A DNA stretch of 64,000 bases from RHKX01 sp046330415 (GCA_046330415.1 JAXLSW010000019.1:1-64000), one strand, 5' to 3'. Positions 7,734 to 17,019 are shown, counted from the stretch's first letter. Notes: generated from the sequence alone by a model not told the origin. Made by a program: numbers and translations.

Positions 7734-8894
7734 ATGACCGACATCAACCCCTCAGGCCCGCGGCGGCTGCACGACGAGCTGCTGCAGCGCGAGTTGAGCC
7801 GACGGGTGCTGCTGCGCAACGCCGCCGGAGGTGCGCTCGGACTGACCGCCGCCGGCTGGCTGCTCGGATGCGGCAGCGATTCAGGGAGCGGCACGACCGT
7901 CGCGGCGGACTCGGGCGACGTCGGCGGCACCCTCAACGTCCTCTGCTGGGAGGGCTACACCGACCCCTCCTTCACGAAGCCGTTCGAGAAGGCGAACAAC
8001 GTCAAGGTGAACTCGACGTTCATCGGCTCCAACGACGAGCTGGTCGCGAAGCTCCGCGGCGCTCCCGATCAGTTCGACCTCGTCAGCCCCTCCTCGGACA
8101 CGACCAACCTGCTGATCGACAACGAGCAGGTCCAGGCGATCAACCTCGACGACGTTCCGAACGCGAAGACCACGTTCGAGTTCTTCCGGACGGCGCCGAA
8201 CGTGAACGTCGACGGAAGCCTCTACGGCGTCCCGATGTGCTGGGGCTTCATCCCGCTGATCTATGACGAGGACGCGATCAAGACCGCGCCCGACTCGTGG
8301 GAGGCCCTCTGGGATCCGCAGTACGAGGACTCGATCTCGATGTGGCAGGACATCTCGATGCTGTGGACCACCGGCCTGCTCCTCGGCTTCGACAACGTCT
8401 ACGAGATGAGCGACGACGAGCTCGAGCAGGTCAAGAACAAGCTGATCGAGCAGAAGCCGAACATCCGCAAGTACTGGACCACGGCCGGCGAGCTGACCAA
8501 CCTGTTCGCCAACAACGAGGTCGTCGCCGGGATGTCGTTCGGCGGTCTCACCGTCACGCAGCTGCGCGACCAGGGCCGCAACGTCACCGAGATCATCCCC
8601 AAGGAGGGCGCCACCTCCTGGTTCGACAGCTGGATGATCACGGCGCAGTCGCAGAACACGGCGACCGCGCTGGCGTTCCTCGATCACCTCAACACCCCCG
8701 AGTCGCAGGTCAAGATAGCGGCGGCGACCGGGTACGGAATCACGAACCAGAACGCGGTCGACAAGGTGCCGAAGGAGTACGCCGAGGTCTACCACCTCGA
8801 AGATCCGGACTTCATCGCCGGGCTCGACTACTGGAAGGCCGTGCCCGACCGGCAGAAGTACCTCGACGTCCTCAACGCGGTGGTCGCGGCGTGA
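7734..8894 (+). CDS. Polyamine-type substrate-binding lipoprotein (PotD/PotF-like), Tat-exported
   Basis: 386 residues. The N-terminus has a twin-arginine motif (SRRVLLRNAAGG) followed by a hydrophobic stretch and a lipobox ending in LLGC, so it should be exported folded and lipid-anchored. The mature part begins GGTLNVLCWEGYTDPSFTKPFEKANNVKVN, the usual start of PotD/PotF periplasmic binding proteins, with FDLVSPSSDT and GVPMCWGFIPLIYDED later. These bind spermidine or putrescine, although related proteins bind other organic cations. The ATG at 7734 has AGGATGAG about eight bases upstream. The stop overlaps the ATPase start by 4 bp. Confidence 0.9.
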   Translation: MTDINPSGPRRLHDELLQRELSRRVLLRNAAGGALGLTAAGWLLGCGSDSGSGTTVAADSGDVGGTLNVLCWEGYTDPSFTKPFEKANNVKVNSTFIGSNDELVAKLRGAPDQFDLVSPSSDTTNLLIDNEQVQAINLDDVPNAKTTFEFFRTAPNVNVDGSLYGVPMCWGFIPLIYDEDAIKTAPDSWEALWDPQYEDSISMWQDISMLWTTGLLLGFDNVYEMSDDELEQVKNKLIEQKPNIRKYWTTAGELTNLFANNEVVAGMSFGGLTVTQLRDQGRNVTEIIPKEGATSWFDSWMITAQSQNTATALAFLDHLNTPESQVKIAAATGYGITNQNAVDKVPKEYAEVYHLEDPDFIAGLDYWKAVPDRQKYLDVLNAVVAA

Positions 8895-10033
8895 CCCAGC
8901 AGGGGACTCAGGCAGCGGCGGTGGCGCCGGCGAGCGCCGCCGCCGAGGGGGGGCGGGCGGCGTCGAGCTCGGTTGCGCTGGAGGGCGTGAGGAAGCGCTT
9001 CGGCGAGCTCACCGCCGTCGACGGGATCGACCTCGAGGTCGGCCGCGGCGAGTTCCTGACGCTGCTCGGGCCCTCCGGCTGCGGGAAGACGACGACCCTG
9101 CGGCTGATCGCCGGCTTCGAGATGCCCGACGAGGGAGTGATCGGAATCAACGGGGAGGACGTGGCCGGGCTGCCGAGCTACAGGCGCCCCGTCAACACCG
9201 TCTTCCAGCAGTACGCGCTCTTCCCTCACCTCTCCGTCGAGAAGAACATCGGCTACGGCCTCCGGCATGGGGGCGTTGGGAAGGCGGAGGTAGCGAGCCG
9301 CGTCGCCGAGATGATGCGGCTGATGGAGATCCCCGACGTCGGGGATCGCCGCCCGTCCCAGCTCTCGGGCGGGCAGCAGCAGCGGGTCGCCCTCGCGCGG
9401 GCCCTGGTCATGCGCCCGGCGGTTCTGCTCCTCGACGAGCCCCTCGGATCGCTCGACTACAAGCTCCGCAAGGGGATGCAGTTCGAGCTCAAACGCATCC
9501 ACCGCGACGTCGGGACCACCTTCATCTACGTCACCCACGACCAGGACGAGGCGATGACTATGAGCGACCGGATCGCCGTCATGAACGCCGGGCGGATCGA
9601 GGGTCTGGGAACTCCCGAGGACGTCTTCGACCGCCCCCGCACGAGCTTCGTCGCCGGCTTCGTCGGCGACACCAACCTGCTCGCCGGGACCGTCGTCGAA
9701 AGCAGTGGCGACACCGCGCGAGTCGATCTCGGTGAGCTCGGGATCGTCGGGGGCGGAACCTACGACTCGCTCAAGCCCGGAGACCGGGTCCGGGTCAGCA
9801 TCCGACCGACGGACGTCGCGGTCACCCGCGCTCCCGACCAGGGCGCCGCGATGGTCCAGGACTCCGTTCTCGTCGGTGGCCACGTCGAGATGAAGATCGT
9901 CGGCGGCGACGAGGAGCTGATCGCCCACGTGCCGCGCTCCGGCGGGCTCGCGCCCGGCGAGAGCGTCCGGCTCAGCGTCGAATCCGAGCGGATCCGGATC
10001 TTCGCGGACAGCCCGGAGAGCCCGGAGAGCTGA
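8891..10033 (+). CDS. ABC transporter ATPase, PotA-like
   Basis: A cytosolic ATPase of 380 residues that powers the transporter. Visible are Walker A (GPSGCGKTTTLRLIAG), Q-loop (FQQYALFPHLSV), the signature LSGGQQQRVALARAL, Walker B (VLLLDEPLGSLD) and the switch histidine (VTHDQDEAM). The C-terminal 120 residues form the TOBE-type regulatory domain typical of PotA (RVRVSIRPTDVAVT). The GTG at 8891 overlaps the TGA of the preceding gene (GTGA), which is good evidence for coupling. A variable, Ala-rich 30-residue leader precedes the first beta strand. Confidence 0.95.
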   Translation: MTQQGTQAAAVAPASAAAEGGRAASSSVALEGVRKRFGELTAVDGIDLEVGRGEFLTLLGPSGCGKTTTLRLIAGFEMPDEGVIGINGEDVAGLPSYRRPVNTVFQQYALFPHLSVEKNIGYGLRHGGVGKAEVASRVAEMMRLMEIPDVGDRRPSQLSGGQQQRVALARALVMRPAVLLLDEPLGSLDYKLRKGMQFELKRIHRDVGTTFIYVTHDQDEAMTMSDRIAVMNAGRIEGLGTPEDVFDRPRTSFVAGFVGDTNLLAGTVVESSGDTARVDLGELGIVGGGTYDSLKPGDRVRVSIRPTDVAVTRAPDQGAAMVQDSVLVGGHVEMKIVGGDEELIAHVPRSGGLAPGESVRLSVESERIRIFADSPESPES

Positions 10034-10963
10034 GTGTCAGCCACGCCGACGCAGATCTCTCCCCCCGGCGGCAAGGAGCGCCGGAGCCGGCGGGCCGACG
10101 GCTCGAGCCGCTTCGGCGGCGCCTACCTAGGCATCCCGGTCGTCGGCTGGATGCTCATCTTCTTCGCGGTTCCCTACTTCCTGCTGCTGCTGCAGAGCTT
10201 CTGGGAGGCGGGACCGTTCGGGACCCTCCACAACTGGAACCTCGACAACTACAAGCTCGTCTTCTCCGGCGACGAGCTCACCGGCAACATCTACCTGCCG
10301 ACGCTGCTCAAGTCGATCAAGATCGGCGCGCTCGTCACGCTCTTCTCGACCATCCTGGCGTTCCCGCTCGCCTACCTGCTCGCGTTCAAGATCCGCAGCT
10401 CGCGGACGCGGATGATGCTCTACACGCTGGTCATCGTCCCGCTCTGGGCCAGCTACCTGCTGCGCGCGTACTCGTGGAAGGTGATCCTCGGTCAGGACGG
10501 TCTCTTCCACTCCGTGCTGGAGAAGGTCGGCCTCGAGCACACCTTCCTCAACGACCTCCTCTACTCGCAGGCCGCGGTGATCATCGCGATGACCCACATC
10601 TTCACCCCGTTCATGGTGCTCACGATCTACGCGGTGCTCGAGCGGTTGCCGAGCAACCTGATCGAGGCGAGCAAGGACCTCGGAGTCGGCCGGTTCAAGA
10701 CCTTCCGCACGGTCGTGCTGCCGCTGTCGGCACCCGGGGTGGTGGCGGGGGCCACGTTCACGATGGGCCTCTCGACGGGGGACTTCGTCGCCCCGCAGCT
10801 CGTCGGCGGACCCAACGACGTGATGATCGCCAACCAGATCTACAGCCAGTTCGGGGCGACCAACAACTGGCCCCTCGGCGCCGCGATCGCCTTCGTGCTG
10901 CTCGCTTTCGTCGCCATCCTCGTCGCGATCTCGACGCTCGCCGAGCGCCGCGAGGTGACGTGA
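10034..10963 (+). CDS. ABC transporter permease, PotB-like
   Basis: 309 residues, an inner-membrane permease. After a charged N-terminus comes the first membrane span (YLGIPVVGWMLIFFAVPYFLLLLQSF), then a periplasmic loop containing NLDNYKLVF, typical of PotB. The EAA motif is EASKDLGVGRFKTFRTVVLP. GTG at 10034 directly follows the ATPase stop, so translation is coupled. It pairs with the PotC-like gene at the head of the operon to form the membrane channel. The 3' end overlaps the regulator start by one base (TGATG). Confidence 0.92.
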   Translation: MSATPTQISPPGGKERRSRRADGSSRFGGAYLGIPVVGWMLIFFAVPYFLLLLQSFWEAGPFGTLHNWNLDNYKLVFSGDELTGNIYLPTLLKSIKIGALVTLFSTILAFPLAYLLAFKIRSSRTRMMLYTLVIVPLWASYLLRAYSWKVILGQDGLFHSVLEKVGLEHTFLNDLLYSQAAVIIAMTHIFTPFMVLTIYAVLERLPSNLIEASKDLGVGRFKTFRTVVLPLSAPGVVAGATFTMGLSTGDFVAPQLVGGPNDVMIANQIYSQFGATNNWPLGAAIAFVLLAFVAILVAISTLAERREVT

Positions 10964-11700
10964 TGCCCGCTGCGACGAAGCGATCTCGAGCGACGACGTG
11001 GGGGGAGGCTGAGGAGCTCGCCAACCTCCAGCTGCGGGCGCCGGACGGGATCTCCGGCGAGCTGTCCGCGCAGGTCTACCGCGAGCTGCGGGAGGCGATC
11101 TGCGACTGCCGGATCCCGCCTCGGCAGCGGCTCGTGCAGAACGCCCTCGCCGACCAGCTCGGCATCTCGCGCACGCCGGTGCGCGACGCCCTCTCCCGGC
11201 TCGTCCAGGAGGGGCTCGTCGATCCCGCGCCGGTCCGCGGCGGCTTCATCGTCCGTGAGTTCACCCCGCACGCGGTGCTCGAGATCTACGACGTGCGGCT
11301 CTCCCTCGAGCCGGTCGCGGCCCGCGGGGCCGCCGGTCACCACACCGGCGCGCAGATCGCGGAGATGCGGGACATCAACGCGGCGATCGGGTCGGTCTCC
11401 TCAGGCTCGCTGAGCGAGAAGTACGAGCTCAACGAGCGGTTCCACAGCCTCGTCGTCGAGCCCTACTCGAACGAGATCATGAAGCGGATGCTCGCGCAGC
11501 TCTGGCAGATGCCGAGCGCGCTGCGGATGTACCACCTCCAGGCCAGCGAGGAGGAGCACGACGTGACCGTCAGCGAGCACCGCGAGATCATCGACGCGCT
11601 CGAGAGCGGGAACGCGACGGCGGTCGTCAAGCGGATCGAGGCGCACATCCTCGGCGCCAAGCAGATCGCCCTCGAGCACTTCGAGGCCGACGGCCAGTAG
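10963..11700 (+). CDS. GntR-family regulator with FCD effector domain
   Basis: 245 residues. The N-terminal winged helix is clear (SAQVYRELREAICDCRIPPRQRLVQNALADQLGISRTPVRDALSRLVQEGLV). The C-terminal half is the FadR-like FCD domain (VLEIYDVRLSLEPVAARGAAG; NERFHSLVV; SEHREIIDALESGN), in which Asp/His residues bind a metal and often an organic acid. It is the last gene of the transporter operon and overlaps the preceding stop, so it probably controls uptake or catabolism of the transported compound and its own operon. Ligand unknown. Confidence 0.9.
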   Translation: MPAATKRSRATTWGEAEELANLQLRAPDGISGELSAQVYRELREAICDCRIPPRQRLVQNALADQLGISRTPVRDALSRLVQEGLVDPAPVRGGFIVREFTPHAVLEIYDVRLSLEPVAARGAAGHHTGAQIAEMRDINAAIGSVSSGSLSEKYELNERFHSLVVEPYSNEIMKRMLAQLWQMPSALRMYHLQASEEEHDVTVSEHREIIDALESGNATAVVKRIEAHILGAKQIALEHFEADGQ

Positions 11701-11711
11701 CCCGTCGCGCC

Positions 11712-13277
11712 TCAGCGCTTCGAGCGTTTCTTCTTCACCTTCATCGTCGTGCTGATGTCAGCCGTCCCGAGCCGGGCGTCGGCGATGATCCGATAGCGGA
11801 AGTTGCGCTTCAGCTTGCGGACCGGAAGCGGGACGCGAGCGCCCTCATATCCGACCAGGCCCTCGATCGCGGTCGAGGAGCGCTTCGCCTTCCTTCCCTT
11901 GCCCTTCTTGCGCCGGACGACCGTGAGCTCGACGCTGTTGACGTCGGAGGCGGTGGCGCGGACGAGGATCGTCGGCTTGCGTCGCTTGTGCTTGATCGCC
12001 GACAGCAGCACGCCGTCGGTGAGCTCGACTTTGCCCGGGGGCTCCGGAAGCGGCGTCAGCGGATTGCCGGCGGCGATCGGGCAGCCGCTCGTGGCGGGAA
12101 GGCCCGCGAAGCGTTGCTGCAGGAACGTCGCCGCGATCGGGGCGAAGCCGGCGAAGGCGACGGTGTGATCCATCCCGGTCAGCTCAGTGAACTGGACGGA
12201 GAGGCCGCGGTCGCAGTAGGTGTGGGCGAGCTCCTGGACGTCCTTGGCGATCATGACGCTGTCGCCTGTGCCGTCGTCGTTGCCGACAGCCATCGTCAGC
12301 GGGATGTCGGGCGTTCCGTCGCGGCCCATGATCGACTCGTTGAAGACCTTGACGAGCGAAGGCACCTGGCGGAAGTCCTTGTACTCGGGCTTCAGCATGT
12401 CCTCGAGCGTGAGGCCCGGGAACCCGCCCGGATCGAGGCATCCCTGCTGGACTTTCGCCGCGACCTCGCGCCCGCGGTCGCTGAGCATCTTGCCGAGGTC
12501 GATGCGACTGCCGCGGGCGAGTCCGAGGCCGACCGCCGGGATGGCGCCAGCCCAGTCCTCGCTGCCGCCGATGTAGCCGAGGTTGTGCTCGAAGTCGGTC
12601 GGGATGCCGCCGGCCGCCACGCCGATCAGCTTCAGCTCGGGCGCGTACTCGGGGGCGAGCTGGGCCGCCCACATGCTCGCGATCGAGCCGCCGGAGTAGC
12701 CGACGAGCCCGGTCGGGGTGGAGCCGGGCTGGGCGCCGAGCTGAGTCTCGGCGGCGCGGATGGCGTCGAGCGTTCCGCGTCCCTCCTCCTGGCCGGCGCC
12801 GAAGTCGTCGCTGGGGCCCTGGTAGTCGCTCGTCACGACCGTGTAGCCCTGCAGCAGGTAGGCGCCGATCAGGCCGCTCTCGGCGGTGACGATCGAGTTG
12901 CCCCCGGAGTTGCCGGGCTGCAGCGCGTAGGAGGGACGGCAGGTCGAGGCCACTCCGTCGTAGGCGGTCTGGTAGCTGAGCAGGCGGGTGGAGCCGACCG
13001 GGGTGGGCGGCTTGATCACCGTCGCGACGGTCGCCGAGGGCTGGCCGAGCTGGTCGGAGGTCCGGTAGAGCACCTGCGTGGCGCCGACGGTCCCGGGGGA
13101 GCCCCCGAGCGCGTCGTCGGCGTCGCGCGTGCGGAAGATCTCGCCGGGCTTCGCGCTCGCGAGCCCGTCGGGTTGGTCGTAGAACGGGTCCTCGATCGGC
13201 GCCGGCCCCGCGGCCTGCGCCGTCGTGGCGAACGCGAGCGCAGCGAACAGCGCGCAGACGAATGCGATACCCCTCAT
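11712..13277 (-). CDS. Secreted lipase (LIP family)
   Basis: 521 residues with a Sec signal peptide ending near AQAA (residues 20-23). It has the secretory lipase layout: VLYRTSDQLGQPSATVATVIKPP near the N-terminus, QTAYDG, VVTSDYQGPSDDFGAG, and the nucleophile elbow GYSGGS (catalytic Ser), with the His probably in TGMDHTVAF. The catalysed reaction should be triacylglycerol or ester hydrolysis outside the cell. The last 100 residues form an extra, strongly basic domain ending in KKKRSKR that is not part of the lipase fold and could bind the envelope. The ATG at 13277 has AGGAG upstream. It ends 11 bp from the convergent regulator. Confidence 0.85.
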   Translation of the reverse strand: MRGIAFVCALFAALAFATTAQAAGPAPIEDPFYDQPDGLASAKPGEIFRTRDADDALGGSPGTVGATQVLYRTSDQLGQPSATVATVIKPPTPVGSTRLLSYQTAYDGVASTCRPSYALQPGNSGGNSIVTAESGLIGAYLLQGYTVVTSDYQGPSDDFGAGQEEGRGTLDAIRAAETQLGAQPGSTPTGLVGYSGGSIASMWAAQLAPEYAPELKLIGVAAGGIPTDFEHNLGYIGGSEDWAGAIPAVGLGLARGSRIDLGKMLSDRGREVAAKVQQGCLDPGGFPGLTLEDMLKPEYKDFRQVPSLVKVFNESIMGRDGTPDIPLTMAVGNDDGTGDSVMIAKDVQELAHTYCDRGLSVQFTELTGMDHTVAFAGFAPIAATFLQQRFAGLPATSGCPIAAGNPLTPLPEPPGKVELTDGVLLSAIKHKRRKPTILVRATASDVNSVELTVVRRKKGKGRKAKRSSTAIEGLVGYEGARVPLPVRKLKRNFRYRIIADARLGTADISTTMKVKKKRSKR

Positions 13278-13400
13278 GATCCTCAGCTCCTCCCGGCCGA
13301 TCCCTCCTGGACCCGGCGATTCTTACATACGCCCGGCGGCGTGCGGCACATATCCTCGGCGGAACCGTTGATGAGCCCGCCGGGCCGCGAGAGGAGAGCG

Positions 13401-15320
13401 ATGAGCGAGAGAGACGAGTTCGGGCGCGCGGGAGCGACGGACGCGACGCGCGCCGCCAACGACGCCCTCGCCGCCGACCTCCCCTGGAAGGACACCCGCG
13501 ACTTCGAGGACGCCGCCCGTGGCCTGATCGCGCCGCTGCCAGACGGTGGCCGCGTCACCGACGCCGACGGCAAGCTCGTCTGGGACCTCTCCCGCTTCGA
13601 CTTCATCCACGACCACGAGGACGCACCCGACACGGTCAACCCGAGCCTGTGGCGGCAGATGCGGCTCGTCGTGCAGGGCGGCCTCTACGAGGTCGTGCCC
13701 GGGCTCTACCAGGTGCGGACGCTCGACCTCTCCAACATCACCTTCGTCGAGGCGCCGGAGGGGCTGATCGCCTTCGACCCGTTGATCTCGGCCGAGACCG
13801 CCGCGGCGGCGCTGAAGCTCTACCGGGAGGTCCGCGGCAACGACGACCCGATCGTCGCCGTCGTCTACTCCCACAGCCACGTCGACCACTTCGGCGGGAT
13901 CCACGGGATCGTCGACGAGGCCGACGTCGAGGCGGGGAAGGTCCGCATCATCGCGCCGGAGGGGTTCCTCGAGGCGGCCATCGCCGAGAACGTCCTCGCC
14001 GGCAACGCGATGAGCCGCCGTGCCAGCTACATGTACGGGAACCTGCTGCCCGCCGACGCGCGCGGGCAGGTCGGCGCCGGGCTCGGGATGACCACCTCCT
14101 CCGGAGCGATCGGCCTGCTGCCCCCGACGGAGACCGTCAGCGAGACCGGTGAGCGCCTCAACATCGCCGGGCTCGACTTCGAGTTCATGATGGCGCCTGA
14201 CTCCGAGGCGCCGGCGGAGATGCATTGGTTCATCGAGCAGTACAAGGCGGTGACAGCCGCCGAGAACTGCTGCCACACCCTCCACAACACGTACACGATC
14301 CGCGGGGCCAAGATCCGCGACCCGCTGAGCTGGTCGAAGTACCTGGAGCGGACGATCGAGATGTGGGGACACCGCGCCGAGGTGATCTTCGGGATGCACC
14401 ACTGGCCGGTCTGGGGGAGGGAGCGGATCCACGAGCTGCTTGAGATGGGCCGCGACGGCTACCGCTTCATCAACGACGAGACGCTGCGGCTCGCCAACCA
14501 GGGGCTGACGCCGAACGAGATCGCCGAGGAGATCGAGTTCACCCCCGAGCTCGCCGACCACTGGGCGATGCGCGGCTACTACGGCACGCTCAACCACAAC
14601 GTCAAGGCGACGTACGTCAACTACCTGGGCTGGTTCGACGGCAACCCCGCGAACCTGCACCAGCACCCCCCGGTCGAGGCGGCGACGCGCTACGTCGAGT
14701 TCATGGGCGGCGCCGACTCGGTCCTGGACAAGGCGCGGGGGGCGTTCGAGCTCGGCGACTACCGCTGGGTCGCCGAGGTCGTCAACCACGTGGTCTTCGC
14801 CGACCCCGGCAACGAGGCGGCGCGGGCGCTGCAGGCCGACGCACTGGAGCAGCTCGGCTACCAGGCGGAGTCGGGACCCTGGCGCAACTTCTACCTCTCG
14901 GCGGCGAGCGAGCTGCGCAACGGGGTCCGCGACCTGCCCACCCCGAACGCGGCCAGCGCCGACAACGTCAAGGCGATGAGCATGGAGCTGTTCATCGACT
15001 ACCTCGGGGTGCGGTTGAACGGCGCCCGCGCCGGCGACAAGCGGCTGACGCTGGCTCTCGGGATGCCGGACAAGGACGAGGAGTGGACGCTGATGGTCCG
15101 CCACGGGGCGCTCAGCCACCGCACGGGGCTCGCTCCCGACGCTGACGTGACGGTGATCATCAACCGCTCCGACTTCGACAAGGTGATGCTCGGGATCTCC
15201 TCGCTTCCCGATCTGATCGGGGCGGGCGAGGCCAAGCTCGACGGCGACCCGCAGGCGCTCGTCGAGTTCATCGGCCTGCTCGACGAGTTCGAGTTCTGGT
15301 TCGACATCGTCACGCCGTAG
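13401..15320 (+). CDS. Alkyl sulfatase (SdsA1/BDS1-type metallo-beta-lactamase fold)
   Basis: 639 residues. The N-terminal catalytic domain carries the di-zinc motif HSHVDHFGG and further ligands around ENCCHTLHNTYT. A helical dimerisation domain (GRDGYRFINDETLRLANQGLTPNEIAE) follows, and the C-terminus (residues from about 510) is an SCP2-like domain that binds the alkyl chain. Such enzymes hydrolyse primary alkyl sulfates such as SDS to the alcohol. No signal peptide is seen, unlike some Pseudomonas homologues. ATG at 13401 with GAGGAG upstream. It diverges from the lipase gene over 123 bp. Confidence 0.93.
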   Translation: MSERDEFGRAGATDATRAANDALAADLPWKDTRDFEDAARGLIAPLPDGGRVTDADGKLVWDLSRFDFIHDHEDAPDTVNPSLWRQMRLVVQGGLYEVVPGLYQVRTLDLSNITFVEAPEGLIAFDPLISAETAAAALKLYREVRGNDDPIVAVVYSHSHVDHFGGIHGIVDEADVEAGKVRIIAPEGFLEAAIAENVLAGNAMSRRASYMYGNLLPADARGQVGAGLGMTTSSGAIGLLPPTETVSETGERLNIAGLDFEFMMAPDSEAPAEMHWFIEQYKAVTAAENCCHTLHNTYTIRGAKIRDPLSWSKYLERTIEMWGHRAEVIFGMHHWPVWGRERIHELLEMGRDGYRFINDETLRLANQGLTPNEIAEEIEFTPELADHWAMRGYYGTLNHNVKATYVNYLGWFDGNPANLHQHPPVEAATRYVEFMGGADSVLDKARGAFELGDYRWVAEVVNHVVFADPGNEAARALQADALEQLGYQAESGPWRNFYLSAASELRNGVRDLPTPNAASADNVKAMSMELFIDYLGVRLNGARAGDKRLTLALGMPDKDEEWTLMVRHGALSHRTGLAPDADVTVIINRSDFDKVMLGISSLPDLIGAGEAKLDGDPQALVEFIGLLDEFEFWFDIVTP

Positions 15321-15333
15321 CGCGGCGAGTCCG

Positions 15334-15354
15334 GCCGCCGGAGTCCCCGGCGGC
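15334..15354. terminator. Hairpin between convergent genes
   Basis: Perfect 8-bp arms GCCGCCGG and CCGGCGGC with a 5-base loop lie in the 36-bp gap between the alkyl sulfatase stop and the phosphatase stop. It has no T-tract, so a bidirectional terminator role is inferred from position. Confidence 0.5.
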
Positions 15355-15356
15355 GG

Positions 15357-16151
15357 CTACGGGATGTAGTAGAAGGGATTCGGGAGCTTGAACGCGCGGA
15401 CCGCGTGTCCACCGGCGAGATCGGAGTCCTGATCGCCGATGTTGACGAGGATCTTGTAGCCGAGCTCCTCCTCGATCTGAGCCCGCTCGCCGCTCTTGTA
15501 CTCGATCGTCGTCCCGGCGCCCGACGGCTTCGTGATCACCGTCTGGGGCGAGTCGTAGCCGGCCTGCGTCAGGTTCGTCTCGGCGACCGACTGCAGCGCG
15601 TCCGGGCGCCCGGTGATGAAGAACGGGGTGACGCCCTTGGAGACGGCGTCCTTGTACAGGTCCAGGGTCGGCCCGATCGCGGGCAGGCCACCGCCGACGA
15701 TCCCGGCGACGCTGCCGCCGGCGGAGAAGTTCGCCGCCTCGAGGCCGGTGTAGTTGGAGAGCGACGTCTCGTCGATGTCGAAGACGATCGCCGGCTTCAC
15801 CTCCTTGCACTTCTTGCCCTTGCTGTTGCACTCGTTGAACTCGCCCGGGCCGGGTGCCTTCTCGAGCCGCTTCAGCTGCTTGCCCAGAGAGCGCTCGGCG
15901 TTGTCGCCGACGGTCGCGAGGTCGGCCGCGTAGCCGCCGGAGTCGTGGTAGCTGCGGAGCGCTCCCGGCATCTCGGCGATGCCGTAGGTGGTGGAGGCGT
16001 CGATGTCGGGAAGACCGGCGCCGGTCAGCTTGATGCCGCTGACCTGCGTGTCTCCGTCGGTCATGTACTTCGCGGCGAAGGCGCCGCCGACGGCGATCGC
16101 GCCGACGAGGACGCCGGCGATGAAGATGGTCAGGGCTCTGGCGATGCGCAT
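15357..16151 (-). CDS. HAD-superfamily acid phosphatase (class IIIB), exported or membrane-anchored
   Basis: 264 residues. An N-terminal hydrophobic segment (ALTIFIAGVLVGAIAVGGAFA) is a signal peptide or anchor. The HAD nucleophile motif is VFDIDETSLSNYTG (DxDxT), with motif II in FFITGRPDAL, a downstream Lys in KSG, and the acidic motif in NIGDQDSDLAGG. This matches plant and bacterial secreted acid phosphatases that act on phosphomonoesters outside the cell. It may be the last gene of a minus-strand operon with the MOSC and heparinase-like genes (gaps of 45 and 46 bp). Confidence 0.87.
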   Translation of the reverse strand: MRIARALTIFIAGVLVGAIAVGGAFAAKYMTDGDTQVSGIKLTGAGLPDIDASTTYGIAEMPGALRSYHDSGGYAADLATVGDNAERSLGKQLKRLEKAPGPGEFNECNSKGKKCKEVKPAIVFDIDETSLSNYTGLEAANFSAGGSVAGIVGGGLPAIGPTLDLYKDAVSKGVTPFFITGRPDALQSVAETNLTQAGYDSPQTVITKPSGAGTTIEYKSGERAQIEEELGYKILVNIGDQDSDLAGGHAVRAFKLPNPFYYIP

Positions 16152-16196
16152 GGGCGCGAGTGTATCCGCGCCGAGTGGAGCCGCGCGCCGCTCGCG

Positions 16197-16973
16197 TCAG
16201 CTCTGCGGCTCGACCGGGTCGCCGACGGCGACCTCGCCCTCCTCCAGCACGCGCCCGTAGACGCCGAAGGGGAGCGGCTCGAAGGATTCGACGTCCTTGC
16301 GGTAGGTCGCGAGGTGATGGAGCGTCTTGAAGTCGACCACGCCGGTGTCGGCGTTGCGAGTCGTCACCGCGCAGCGCCCGACGTGCGCCTCCACGCGGAC
16401 GAGCGCGGTCCCGATGCGGACGCGGTGGCGGACCCAGTCGTCCTCGAGGTGGGCGGTCGCGCCCTCGACGCCGAAGTTCATCCGGAAGCGCCGCGGGTCG
16501 ACGTCGTCGGCGGCGCCCGCGACCTCCCGCAGGCGCTCGAGCGAGGCGTAGGAGAGGATCGTGGCGGCGCCCTCGAAGCCGCGGTCGGCGCCGGGCCGGT
16601 TCGGGGGCGAGGCGAACAGGCGCAGCTGTTGGCCGCAGAAGTCCGAGAGGGCGGCGGCGAGCGGGCCGACGAGCGGCTGGGCCTGCAGGGTCAGGCCGAA
16701 GAAGGCGACGTCCTCGGGATCGCCCAGCTCGATCGCGGCGCGCTCGGTGCTCCCGTCCGGGAACGTGAGCGCGAGCGTTTCCGCCAATGCGTCGTGGTCG
16801 GGGACGACGCTGATCAGCGGTCCGGCGCCCTTGCCGTTGACCATCCGACCCTCGGCGTCGACGACGAGGAAGGCGCGGTCGCCCGGGATGCCCGCCTTCG
16901 TCAGCTCGGTGCGCTCGAGCGACTGCAGGCGCATCCCCTTGACGGGTGCGTAGGAGATCCAGCCGACGCGCAT
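16197..16973 (-). CDS. MOSC-domain protein
   Basis: 258 residues with the MOSC N-terminal beta-barrel (SYAPVKGMRLQSLERTELTKAGIPGDRAFLVVD) and the MOSC core (RRFRMNFGVEG, then VGRCAVTTRNADTG, where the conserved Cys would bind a molybdenum-cofactor ligand, and FGVYGRVLEEGEVAVGDPV). Related proteins reduce N-hydroxylated compounds (mARC/YcbX type) or transfer sulfur. The exact role cannot be assigned. ATG at 16973. Confidence 0.9.
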   Translation of the reverse strand: MRVGWISYAPVKGMRLQSLERTELTKAGIPGDRAFLVVDAEGRMVNGKGAGPLISVVPDHDALAETLALTFPDGSTERAAIELGDPEDVAFFGLTLQAQPLVGPLAAALSDFCGQQLRLFASPPNRPGADRGFEGAATILSYASLERLREVAGAADDVDPRRFRMNFGVEGATAHLEDDWVRHRVRIGTALVRVEAHVGRCAVTTRNADTGVVDFKTLHHLATYRKDVESFEPLPFGVYGRVLEEGEVAVGDPVEPQS

Positions 16974-17019
16974 GGGGGCAAGGTAGCGGGAGGCACCGCC
17001 GCCGCAGCCGAGCCGCCGG

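Noticed and set aside
8297..8890. Upstream extension of the PotA-like frame
   Set aside because: It lies inside the PotD-like gene in another frame; the GTGA overlap at 8891 is the natural start.
11988..13400. Upstream extension of the alkyl sulfatase frame to 11988
   Set aside because: The extension runs antisense through the lipase gene; the real start at 13401 has a ribosome site and begins the conserved protein.
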